Origin: Litsea cubeba
Lineage: Eukaryota > Streptophyta > Magnoliopsida > Laurales > Lauraceae
Direction: 5' to 3'
NCBI GenBank assembly: GCA_012931725.1
Contig: CM022949.1
Span: 3,068,934 to 3,132,933 of the forward strand
DNA: 64,000 nucleotides
In this document: positions 1-10,559 of the stretch, piece after piece
Layout of the letters: every line of letters starts with the position of its first letter
Numbering within the stretch: position 1 is the stretch's first letter
Program-made: the position numbers and the translations under genes
The notes under the pieces: generated by a model
What the model saw: only the letters and a program-made list of their open reading frames with translations
Database searches by the model: none
Told to the model about the DNA's origin: nothing

Positions 1-180
1 GACGCCTGTGAGGTGATTCGAGCCATTAATGGGTCGATGAATTGGTCAATCCATCATATTTTGTTGGATATCTAAGACTCGAGCTCCAAATTTGAAGAGA
101 TCTGCTTTGCCCATATTCCTAGAAATGTAAATGTGTTTGCTTAGGAGCTTGGGAAGATGTCTTATGGATCTAGCTCTCAA
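1..180 (+). pseudogene. LINE RNase H domain, C-terminal tail, decayed
   Basis: Frame 1 from the first base reads DACEVIRAINGS, then after a stop FEEICFAHIPRNVNVFA, another stop and ELGKMS. This is the end of the plant reverse-transcriptase-like RNase H (RVT_3) domain of non-LTR retrotransposons, whose hallmark is HIPRxxNxxAxxLAK. Two in-frame stops show it is dead. The rest of the element lies left of the window. The identification rests on motif memory only. Confidence 0.6.
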
Positions 181-203
181 GTGAGACTTGGTATCATCAA
201 GTG

Positions 204-311
204 TCTACTTTTCATCATTGATGAGAATCAGTTTAGGTGTTTTATGCTAATCTAGCAGTTCATCATTGATGAGAATCAGTTTAGGGCTAATCTTGCAGTT
301 GATTTGAAGGC
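204..311. repeat. short direct duplication
   Basis: A segment beginning TTCATCATTGATGAGAATC and ending near GCTAATCTNGCAGTT occurs twice, about 50 bp apart (from ~214 and from ~260). It lies just downstream of the LINE tail. No coding meaning is seen. Confidence 0.6.
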
Positions 312-895
312 CTTATTCCCATCGAGTTAGCTCAAATTAGTCGACCCAAAGCTGATCTGAATTTCCCTCTCGTACTTAATAATCCCCATGGATTAACACT
401 AACCCTATTTTAGTGACACAATTCACCAACCCAACCCTAGGTAATAATTCAAAGTGAAATTTGGATGAGCCAAATGCGAACCAACATGGCCCATCCTAGG
501 TAATAATTAAAAGTGAAATTTAGGTTGAGCTTGATCAAATTTGAAACAGAATAGGAATTTAGGTTGAGTTTTAGTTTTGATTTCAGGTTCTTGATGTTTG
601 CCCGAGATACGTGACTTATGTATAAAAATATGTGTATTTGTTGCAAAAAATAGTATAATACACTATTATATATAGGAAAACATTCAACTACGTACCTTTG
701 AGACCATTTCTGATGCACAGTGCTCAAGTGTATATTTTTTTTATATATTATAGATGTATATGTGTTTTCTAAAATTTATACCCTCTGAAAAGCACAAACT
801 TGAGTACCTAGCCCATTCAGAGGTCAAACTAAATTCCACTTGCACAACCACTGTTTGAAAATTCTCATTTTCCACTAAAGTTGCCATTGGCTAGG

Positions 896-986
896 ATAGT
901 TTAATTGGCTCCCTTGAATGGCTCAATAGTTTAATTGGCTCCCTTGAATGGCTCAATAGTTTAATTGGCTCCCTTGAATGGCTCAA
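896..986. repeat. 30-bp tandem triplication
   Basis: Three head-to-tail copies of a 30-bp unit (TTAATTGGCTCCCTTGAATG followed by GCTCAATAGT) start at 901, 931 and 961. The first two are identical and the third diverges after GGCTCAA. Identity this high indicates a recent local duplication in otherwise decayed intergenic DNA. Confidence 0.9.
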
Positions 987-1077
987 CATGGACAAAGTAC
1001 TACATAAGCCTATTCCTATGTTGTGGGCTTAGGGCTTTTATGAGGCCCAATAATAATTAAGCCGCGTCCTGGCACTC

Positions 1078-1540
1078 GTAAGGGTGCAACTTGGGTCAGC
1101 CCAACCCCAACCTTTGAAAAAGGGAAATTCTTGGTTGAGGTTGTTTGGGTTTTAGTCAAATTCCAGCCAGAATTTTGAAACCCAAGTGGAATTTGAGTTC
1201 AGGCTTGGGTGCTTGTTTTCAACCCATGGCACCTGACTTGTGAATACACGTATATGTATTATTGTAAATACATTGAATACACACTATGATATGCATGTAG
1301 ATGCATATACATTATCTAAAGAATCTAAAAGTTGGGTAAGATCAGGTTGGGCTACTTGACCCGTTTTAAAAAATGGATTGGATACAGGTTGAGCTGATCA
1401 CCTCTAGACAACCAAGTCAAGCCAGCCGATTTTGACGCGATCGAACCTGTTTGCCACCCCTAGACTCCACCTAAATAAAACTTGAGCCAGGCTTGGCTGG
1501 ACTCAATATCCAACCCAACCCGCCCAGGTTGCACCCCAAG
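1078..1540. mobile_element. possible hAT-like non-autonomous element
   Basis: The left end reads AAGGGTGCAACTTGGGTC. The right end, near 1,528-1,540, reads on the reverse strand GGGGTGCAACCTGGGCGGG, so the two ends form an imperfect terminal inverted repeat built on GGGTGCAAC. The interior is full of the CCCAACCC/GGGTTGGG words typical of such plant elements. No clear 8-bp target duplication was found, so the exact ends and the class are uncertain. The stretch from 1,540 to 2,130 holds similar low-complexity words and no gene. Confidence 0.35.
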
Positions 1541-2132
1541 GACTAGCACACGCCATAACCCATGTATGACCATGTGAGCCACTTGGGTCAAATCTCTAAA
1601 AAGGATGTCTAATTTCTTAATTGTCTGTGTTCAGACAATAGTGTAGGCAGAGGCCGGCAACTAAAGGGGATGCAATTCTTGACCCGACTCACCAACTCTA
1701 CCTTAACCCAACCCAAGATTACATGATTCAGGTTGCCTCTTCCTATTTCCGGGTTGGATTCAGGGTGACATTTTCAACCAAATTAATAAATGGGTTGATG
1801 AGTATGGTCTGAATCATACTTGCAATTGACCAAACAAAATGATCAGTACTAGAACCAATCTGACTCAATTGACGCACCAACATGACTCGATCCCAACCAG
1901 GCAATTCAGGGTTCGGATAACTCCCAAGACAGTTGCTAAACGAGTCAGATCTATATGTACTACTACTGATTTAGTCCTCCCATTTGCATGCCTCTTTATT
2001 CGGACAAGTATTCAATACCACGAGTCTCATCTCATTCTAACAACCTTTTACACAATGCGGATCTTCTCCATATTACTCTGTCTCCCTCTACAAACCCACT
2101 ACTACGACTTCCACAGCTTCCTTGCACTCCCT

Positions 2133-2960
2133 ATAATTATTTCACTTTAAGGAAACGAGATCCTTTTCTCCTCCTCCTCCTCTTCTTCTTCTTCACCCAA
2201 CCACTTGAGCAACAAACAACTCCTACACCCCCCCACAACACCACCCCAACAACATCTATCTATATAATATATGTAAGTGCTCTCTCTCTCTCTCTCTTCT
2301 GAGTAAGTTTGATTTTCTCTACACAAATTTGAGAACCCAAATTAATGTGCATGTGGGTCATGTTTCTGTGATTATATTGTCATATGATTTGCTCCGTCTT
2401 AGATGGGGCAGTCTTCATTTGATGGCCTTTTGTGTAAAAGTGTAAAACACAAGGACAAGAAGGCCGAATGATAGCTACATTGGCTCATCCTTTCTATTTG
2501 ACTTTTTAAGGGAATGTTAATCCATTGGGACCCATCATTATCTAGCTAGATCACAAAACCATGGACCCCGGATGTACAAAACTCTAAGCCATGGCATCAC
2601 ATGGATTACTCCTAACATTTGAGGATCATGTTTTCCATATAGGATCTACTGTTAGGAAATTCTACATGCTACCACTATAGTTTATTATAGTGGTGCATGT
2701 GAGAAGAATCAACCATGTTCAACTACCCCCTTCCTCATCCATGTGGATTGCAACTTGCCACATCACATTGAGGCTTAATTAGTGGGATTCACTATTGAAT
2801 TGAAATAATCTTTCTTGCATGGAGATTTCACAATTTTTTATGTTTATGATGAATGAAGATAGTAATCATTCTACGGTTTCATCATCTTTAGATTACAATC
2901 TCATTTTTCTTGGTATGTAAATATAGTACTCCTAAGCCAGCTTAGGTTCAAAAGAGAAGA
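2133..2960 (+). promoter_or_regulatory. probable promoter, 5' UTR exon and 5' UTR intron of the RHM gene
   Basis: TATA-like sequences lie at about 2,141 (CTATAATTATT) and 2,261 (TATATAATAT). A pyrimidine-rich leader runs from ~2,170 to 2,300 with CTC/CTT runs and (TC)n at 2,279-2,296. A good splice donor follows (GA|GTAAGT, intron from 2,303). An acceptor lies at 2,940 (GCCAG) or 2,945 (CTTAG), 15-20 bp before the ATG. Together these suggest a ~640-bp intron in the 5' UTR. This is inferred from signals only; no transcript evidence is available. Confidence 0.4.
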
Positions 2961-5030
2961 ATGTCACAACAACCAGATAAGTACACTCCAAGGTCCATCC
3001 TGATAACTGGCGCAGCCGGTTTCATTGCTTCCCATGTGACCAACCGTCTGATAAGGAACTACCCTGATTACAAGATTGTGGCACTCGACAAGCTCGACTA
3101 CTGCTCGAGTCTGAAGAACCTGATCCCAGCTAGGTCCTCCCCAAATTTCAAGTTTGTCAAGGGTGACATTGCTAGTGCAGACCTTGTGAATCACCTTCTA
3201 GTGGCTGAGGATATTGACACCATAATGCACTTTGCAGCTCAGACCCATGTTGATAATTCATTTGGTAACTCATTTGAATTCACAAACAATAACATCTATG
3301 GGACCCATGTCCTTCTCGAGGCGTGCAAGGTGACCCGCCAGATCGATCGGTTCATCCATGTGAGCACAGATGAGGTCTATGGAGAGACTGATGTATATGC
3401 TGATGTGGGCAACCATGAGGCCTCCCAACTCCTCCCCACCAACCCCTACTCTGCGACTAAAGCAGGTGCTGAGATGCTGGTCATGGCCTACCGCCAATCC
3501 TATGGTCTGCCCACAATCACAACACGCGGAAACAATGTCTATGGTCCAAATCAATTCCCTGAAAAATTAATCCCAAAATTAATCCTACTTGCAATGAGGG
3601 GGCAGCCACTACCTATCCATGGTGATGGATCAAATGTAAGGAGCTACTTATACTGTGAGGATGTGGCAGAGGCCTTCGAAATGATCCTCCATCATGGAGC
3701 TCTTGGGCATGTGTACAACATTGGTACTAAGAAAGAGAGATGCGTACTCGATGTGGCCCAGGATGTGTGCAAGCTTTTCAATTTGGATCCAAACAAAGTA
3801 ATCAAGTTCGTCGAGAACCGCCCATTTAATGACAAACGCTATTTCCTGGATGATCAAAAGCTCAAGAATTTGGGATGGCAAGAGACCACACAATGGGAAG
3901 AAGGCCTTAAAAGGACAATAGATTGGTACACCAAAAATCCAGATTGGTGGGGGGATGTTAGTGGTGCACTCATCCCTCACCCCAGAATGACAACGACAGG
4001 CCTTGGCTGTGATGATGCCTGCTTGGCTGAGTTTCTCAGTACTGCAAGCCTCACATCCGAAGGCGAGAAGGAGGGGCTTAAGTTCTTAATCTATGGAAGG
4101 ACAGGGTGGATAGGTGGACTACTTGGGGAGCTTTGTAACAAAGGGGGGATACGTTTTGAGTTTGGAAGAGGGAGGTTGGAAGATAGGAAGGCCATTGCAG
4201 AGGACATTAGGAGAGTGAAGCCCACACATGTTTTTAACGCTGCCGGTGTGACCGGTCGCCCAAACGTTGATTGGTGTGAGTCTCATAAGCCTGAAACAAT
4301 TCGAGCAAACGTCGTTGGGACACTTACTCTCGCAGATGTTTGCAAGGGCAATGGCCTTCTCATGATCAATTTTGCCACTGGTTGCATATTTGAGTATGAC
4401 AAAGAGCACCCTGAAGGATCTGGAATCGGATTCAAGGAAGAGGACAAGCCAAATTTCATTGGATCCTTCTATTCCAAGACCAAGGCCATGGTAATAATGA
4501 TAATTAATGATAGTTACTTGCATTAATGATTACTCTTTACACATAAATGACTGATCAAATTCTGTTCTTTCTTGATGGTTTCATAGGTGGAGGAGCTCTT
4601 GAGGGAATATGACAACGTGTGCACCCTCCGAGTCCGGATGCCTATCTCATCTGATTTGAGCAATCCTCGCAACTTCATCACTAAAATATCCCGCTACAAC
4701 AAAGTCGTCAACATACCAAACAGCATGACTGTGCTAGACGAGCTCCTACCCATCTCCATCGAAATGGCTAAAAGGAACTTGAGGGGGATCTATAACTTCA
4801 CCAATCCGGGCGTGGTCAGCCACAATGAAATTTTGGAGATGTACAGGAACTACATTGATCCAAACTTCAAGTGGGAGAACTTCAATTTGGAAGAACAGGC
4901 AAAGGTGATAGTGGCCCCTAGGAGTAACAACGAATTGGATGCATCAAAGCTAAAACAAGAGTTCCCAAGTTTGCTTTCAATCAAGGACTCAATTATCAAG
5001 TATGTTTTTGAGCCCAACAAGAAGACTTGA
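2961..5030 (+). CDS. RHM: trifunctional UDP-rhamnose synthase (RHM)
   Basis: Converts UDP-glucose to UDP-beta-L-rhamnose in the cytosol, the donor for pectin (rhamnogalacturonan I) and flavonoid rhamnosylation. There are two coding exons, 2,961-4,490 and 4,587-5,030, joined at a 96-bp phase-0 GT-AG intron (ATG|GTAATA ... CATAG|GTGGAG). The product is 657 aa; the family is usually ~665-670. The N-terminal UDP-glucose 4,6-dehydratase half has the NAD-binding GAAGFIA motif (residues 17-23), catalytic TDE (136-138) and YSATK (Y163, K167). The C-terminal 3,5-epimerase/4-keto-reductase half starts near 374 with GRTGWIG (379-385) and has YSKTK (Y504, K508). All key residues are present, so it should be functional. 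The ATG is preceded by AAGAGAAGA. Without splicing, exon 1 runs into a stop 12 codons inside the intron. The particular paralogue (RHM1, 2 or 3) cannot be decided. Confidence 0.96.
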
Positions 5031-5360
5031 ATGTGTTTGCTACACTACCAAGATACATGGAAGAAAGACAAATTTGTTACTATGTAGGGTGAATGGATTA
5101 GGAACATGTCTTCTTCTTCTTCTTCTTCTTCTTCTTCTTCTTCTTCTTTTTCTTCTTCTTCTTCTTCTTCTCTCTCTCTCTCAAACTTTTAATATTGTTG
5201 TTGTTGTTATGTTATTGCTAGTGTTTTTTTAGTTTAGAATCCTAATAATTAATTTGGCATGGATGATTCTCATGTAAGGTTGGTTTTATGATCTGTTATT
5301 TATTCTTGTTCTAATTTAGTTTAAATTTTAAGAAGCATTTTATTTATGTAAGCAATGTAT
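5031..5360 (+). other. RHM 3' UTR region with CTT microsatellite
   Basis: Immediately after the RHM stop there is an imperfect (CTT)n tract at 5,109-5,182 ending in (CT)n, then AT-rich sequence likely to hold the polyadenylation region (for example AATAATTAATT near 5,243). The exact cleavage site is not visible. Confidence 0.45.
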
Positions 5361-5927
5361 ATAATCCACACCCATGTACTTCTGTAAGACTGGAATAGAT
5401 GAGAAATATACATGCCTTGAAGCTCTTGACAAAAAATTCACAAAGAGCTAACCTTCTACCCTCTACCAATTCTGCAGCTTCATTGATGAGATGATAAGTT
5501 GGGGTGGTGGGAATAGGGACCAAGACTCCTTTATATAGCCTTATGAGATGAAAAGTCTCCTCTGCACCGTCCTTTCCATATTCCATTATTAACTACACAA
5601 TTCATGACCACCATGCATTCATTGCACCTTACCAAGAGGTGGAGTTCAGTGCACATTACCAAGAAGGGGAGTTTTACTATAAGAAACCCAAAGTCTTCCC
5701 AACACAATTAACTACAGATGGTAGAATAGTTTTCTGATGTGTACCATAGCCCTCATTATCCCAGAATCGCTAGTCCAGTCTGCTCGTTACAAATCCAAGG
5801 TCCATATCTGGATTTTGAAAAGACTGATCTATGTAAGCCCACATCCACATGAAAAATCTAACTTTCTCCCACTTAGCTACATTTATAGATACGACCATGT
5901 TAGAATTCTAGTTGGCTAATTCTCCTA
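5361..5927. other. intergenic, no gene recognised
   Basis: No convincing gene. A minus-strand open frame (~5,344-5,586) overlaps a TTTATATAGCC sequence but matches no family I know. The sequence around 5,840-5,890 contains TTCTCCCACTTAGCT, reminiscent of the polypurine tract next to copia LTRs read on the other strand. Confidence 0.4.
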
Positions 5928-6790
5928 TGTTGAGCAAAACTCAAGTCCTAATTGAATTGTATTTTCTACTCTTTTAGAAAGAGGACTCTGATGAAACCTT
6001 AAGACAATGGATGAAGTTTCTGGGACACATTAGATGAAGTATGAAGACTTTTGGATGCATTAGAAGAGGTTTGAAGAGTCAAACCCGGACGAACTTCACG
6101 CCTCCAAGCCAAATTCCAGCAAATAGGTTTGCTATAGTAGACCCGTGGCTCGCTATAGTACCGGGTCTAGAGCCAGAGAGCACGCTCGCTATAGCAAGCA
6201 CGGTTTCTTGCCCAATCCGGACTCTGTTTGTGCTGATCCGTTTCAAACTCTTTCTCAGAGTTCTATTGAAATTCTAAAAGCCTTGTGCACGAACCTTGGT
6301 CTATATATTCATCTTATTAATTGGTACCCTAGAACATACACCTCTCCCATCTAAAGATTGAGAATCGCTTCGAGAGATTTTAGAGAATACCGCAGCAAGG
6401 GTACTTGGGCTAATTATTGAAGAAGAAGATTTCTTCTTTCTCCATTGCTGATTGAAGCACCTTGAGAGGCATCAAGGTGGGTTGTGTTGGCATCACTTTG
6501 AGGGGCATCAAAGTGTGGCTGGATCAAGCACGGTGAAGCTGAACGGCGGGTAATGGGCAAGTCCATCGCAGTCCTTAGGTTGAGTTACAACTGAAAAAGG
6601 TTCTGTGAGTCCTTATAACCTTCTTTATATAGTGTTTGGTTTTTCCGATGGCGTCTATCACCCGTGGTTTTTCCCGAGTAGGGTTTTACACGTTAAAAAT
6701 TGTGTGCCTCATTTTTTTGTGGTTGATTGCTTTTTATTAGACTTAGGTTAATTGGCTAAATTAATCAATTGGTGTTGGAAGTAAGATCTT
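5928..6790 (+). mobile_element. LTR remnant, copia-like (possible solo LTR)
   Basis: The segment opens with TGTTGAGCAAAACTC. It contains a TATA-like CTATATATTC near 6,301. It ends in a stretch around 6,660-6,720 with CCCGAGTAGGGTTTTACACG followed by TTAAAAATTGTG, which resembles the R/U5 part of plant copia LTRs. No coding domain is left. I found no target-site duplication, so both ends are approximate. Confidence 0.4.
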
Positions 6791-7185
6791 ACACCCCATG
6801 GAGCCACCACTTATCCCAAAACTAATTGGTGATGGAAAACGACACAACAATGGTTTTATGATGAGGGCGAGGGCTTGACCACAATTACGACCGCTTAGAA
6901 GAGAGGGTGGACGTTGAACTCAACAATAAAGTTTATTTTCTTTGATTTTTTTTATTAAAAAAATTATTTTTGAAAAATCTCCCCAGATTTTATAGGAAAA
7001 TACTTAAAAAGTGGCCGCTAGGTTTTTGAAGGAAAAACCAACCACTAGAGTCGAGCACCGCTCAAAAGATCTGTTCCATCAAAAATACAGATATAAAATC
7101 ATGCAGCAAAATACACATTTAAATTTACATAGAAACTAAAATATTTATCCAATCTAACAATAAACCATTTGAAGTCCACTCTTTC
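6791..7185. other. unassigned repeat-like sequence
   Basis: No gene. It contains 7,130-7,162, an inverted copy of the sequence at 19,973-20,005 (about 90% identical), showing that part of the neighbouring repeat has been inverted or recombined. Confidence 0.5.
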
Positions 7186-7495
7186 TATTCCATAATATAA
7201 AAGCCACAGTTTCACCTCTTGCTTCCACCTCTTTCTCCTCTTGCTTGCTTCCTTCACGCTCAATCCCCGACTCGAAACCCAAAGAGAAAAAAGAGTCTCT
7301 CTATGTTCCTCTCTTTTCTTAATTCTTCTTCTCATATATTGCCTAAAAACAAGAAACAAAGAGCTTCACCTCCTCCTCTTTCTCTTGCTATTCCTCTGTG
7401 AAACACCCAACGGCTCTCCCTCTTGGTGAAACGCCCAATGGTTGGCCCTCAAAACAAAGTTATGATCCACTTCTCAGTATCTCCCTTTATTGATC
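7186..7495 (+). repeat. repeat R, copy 1 (left part)
   Basis: About 310 bp starting CCATAATATAAAAGCCAC and running to TCTCCCTTTATTGATC. It is a diverged direct copy of 20,020-20,295 and shares the blocks GTGAAACACCCAACGGCT and GTGAAACGCCCAATGGTT. The TATAAAAG at the start suggests it was once an LTR promoter. It is interrupted exactly at ATTGATC by the LTR block that begins at 7,496; the missing continuation (TCTTCTATTTTTCTTC) reappears at 13,949. Confidence 0.8.
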
Positions 7496-10400
7496 TGTCA
7501 CGACCCCAAACCCGAGGGGCCGTGAAATTTGGGAGCTAAGTAAAAAATTATGTTTCTCCCAAGATCCGCGTGTATGAGGATAACACGTTCCAAAACATCC
7601 TGAATATTTTTGCAGGAGCTTTCGTAGTGTTGCGACCCGAAGTCCGTGGCTTTAAGGTCCGTGACCTTATTGGGTCAGTTGGGCCCAATATCAAGCCCTG
7701 ACCCATTTAATTATTATTATTATAATTAATTGTATTTTAGATATTTAAGTGGGTTTAGATCATGAGCAAGTTTCTTTTAGCATTAGATTAGTGTCTGCGA
7801 AGTTTCATTCGATTCCGAGTTCGTTTGATCATAGCAGGGGGTAGTTTGCAATTTAGGAAAAATTGAGTGTTTTTCCGAAATATTCCAAACGCCATGACTT
7901 TTGTGTTCGTTGGAAAGATTTCGTCGCGTTGATCATTTTTGTCTCTTGGATCGTCGCGATCCGACGATTAGAAACCCTTCAAGTGGTCCATTCTTCACTG
8001 GACCCACTTAAGGGCAAACTTGTCTTTTCCTTCTTCCCTTCTTCTTAAACGAAGTTAACCCTAATATCTTTTATTATCTCTGCAATTGAACGACAGCAGC
8101 CCCCTTTCTTCTTCATCTTCATCTTCTCAAGCCCAGATTTTTTGGTAGAGATCATCTCGAAGATCCGAACCGCACATCTTCTTCCTCGTGATCTTCTATT
8201 TCCGTTGGTTCTAGTTTTGTAAGATTTTCCTCAATCTCATATTTTCAACCATCTTCTTTTTTGTTTAGATTAGGTTCAATCTTGATCTTTTTCCTTTCTT
8301 TCTTCTCCTTTGCATTCTAGGCTGTGTTTGTTCTGGTTAGATTGTGGATTTGGGGGTAAAAAGGCTTCTCCTCGAGTTTTACCCGATTTCCAATCTTCTT
8401 CTTGGTTGAGGCAAGTAGATTTGCATTGTAATTTTAAGCATGTATGTTTGTCTCCAATTGATTGGTTATGTTTCTTGTTAGATTTCCCCCAAGTTCAAGC
8501 ATGTTTTGATATTGATTTGGGGATTCATATGCTAGGTTAGTTTTTTGGGGATTTGTGTTGGTAATTTATAAATTGGTAATGCCAGGTTGTTTCAAATTGT
8601 TAGAAATGATGAATTATTGATTTAGAAATAATGGGAATGGATTGTTGGGAGAGCAGGAGGCTCAATTTCATGCAGGTTATGGTGTTTGTAAAGGCCAGTA
8701 GAAGAAACAGGGTCATTTCGGATGTTTGTGGAGAGTGACGCCAGGGTTCGGGCGCCCATACAACTTTCAGGCGTCCGGACGCCAGTAACCCGCAGGGACT
8801 AAAACAAGCCATTTTGGAATGCCCATAACTTTCAATCCGCCTGTTGAATTTCTACGTATAATATATCGTTGGAAAGCCCTTGAAACAGAAAATCCAATGG
8901 TTCTAGTTTCATCACAATCGGAGGTTAGAAAGTGATGTAAATGCTCGGATTAATGATCCTATTTAATTTTTATTGAAAAATAGACTGTTAACCTAGGATT
9001 TGGCCTTAGATGGTGGAAACCATTAACCTACTCTCACTTGACCATTAATGGGGATTGAGATAGAAACACGTGGCTTGGTGTGAATTCGATGAGTTGTCTA
9101 GGTATTTGTGTATTACATATAGTATAACCGAATGCATATGGAACTGAACCAATATATGCTTAACATGATTGTACACCAAGGGATTTCCTTAGAAGCATCG
9201 TTGATCCAACTTCCATACGTACTCGGTTAGGACATGTGGGGTACAGGAATGACATCATTTGCTTAGGATTGGATTGTAACATCTCCTTGACTTTTGACTT
9301 GTATCCGTTGTTCATATTCATTATACACTCTCTTGGCATAAAATACTTAATTAACTATGAAACATAAATCCTTGTAGGATTTAGGACTTGGACCTGACTT
9401 AAAGTGCACTTAGGAACCTGTGTCATATATTGATAAACATGACTGGCTAGCAATGAAAGGGGATTATCACGTGGTTTGCTTGTCTTGTATTATCTTGGAT
9501 GAGATAATCCCTATGATCTTGTCTTATACATGGAACTAACCAGACTTGTTTGTCTTGTTGTCCTTGTGTCAAAACCACTTTATTGTTGTTTGCATATCAT
9601 GGCTCTGCAGTTTGAGGTTTTAATGACGAACCGGTTACTCGGTTGTCTGGGTGGGCAGTCGGCGTAGGACGACGTCCATGGCGTTGAATAGCTAGGAGCG
9701 GGCTAGGACAGTGCTGTTATTCCCAGGACCGAGAGCTAGGATCCTACTGGAGCCGGACTTTGGTATCAGTAGTCCTGTATGGATTGTTACTGGTATCCCG
9801 GGAGGTGGCTTTGGACATCCTCGGATTCTCCCTCTTGTTCTTGTATTGCATTGCATTGATAGTGGTTATTGTTAGATGATTGCTAGGATTCCTGTTATTG
9901 TTTCTCATTATTATTATTCTTGCTTTATGCCTAGCTTCGTTATTCTTGTATTCGTGTGATTATTACATACTTGTCATTACTCTATATATACTTGATGCAT
10001 GTCATGTTTATTATGCTTTGCTTATCTATTGCTCATTATGTCGTTGACTCTGTTCCTTGGTATGCAGACACATCAGGTGACTATTACTACTATGAGGAGC
10101 AGGCCGGTGAGGAGATCCCAGAGGATCTCCAACCAACAGAGGAGGTAGGCGTGCCGATGACATAGAGCAGGATCATCACTTCCGGCACGAGAGAGATTCA
10201 TTTGGGACTTTATTTAGATTTATTCTTTTATTATTTCTCTCGTTGAACCTTTAACTTTATTGACTTCATTCTCTTTTATTGGCCTTGTTTATTGGATTGG
10301 CCAATGTAATAACTTAACTCTTAGTTCTTGTTTACTATTCTTGCAACTTTAAATTTAACGAGAATTATCATTCACTGTTGATGTTCCATTTGCCTAGAGT

Positions 10401-10559
10401 TGTATGAACTCTACATATATTATATTACATGAGGCTTGAAATATTATATCATCACCGCGGACTTACGATCCGTGGGCCCAAAGGATAAAATTTTAATTAG
10501 TCCTAAAATTCACTCTTCGGATCCGGTTTATTCTTTAATCAGGTTCGGGGGATGTGACA
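7496..10559 (+). mobile_element. gypsy-like LTR (B), plus orientation, ~3.06 kb
   Basis: Bounded by TGTCACGACCCC and GGGGGATGTGACA, which pair as inverted LTR ends. It is related to the LTRs at 10,560-13,946 and 25,643-28,731 but in the opposite orientation: it shares the order TTGGAAAGATTTCGTCG, then GACCCACTT, then a pyrimidine-rich leader with TTCTTC runs. A GC palindrome region lies at 8,733-8,785. The open frame at 9,956-10,165 begins with GTG and is acidic at its end; I do not call it a gene. A target duplication is unclear (left TGATC, right ATGGTC). An alternative is that the first ~135 bp belong to the neighbouring LTR and this one starts at TGTTGCGACCC (~7,630). Confidence 0.6.

Noticed and set aside
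4119..4523. 134-codon minus-strand frame over the RHM gene
   Set aside because: It is a shadow of the conserved RHM coding strand, with no domain and no promoter.
9956..10165. 69-codon frame in LTR B ending in an acidic stretch
   Set aside because: It begins with GTG and lies inside an LTR. No family is recognised, and related LTRs show only a vaguely similar acidic frame.
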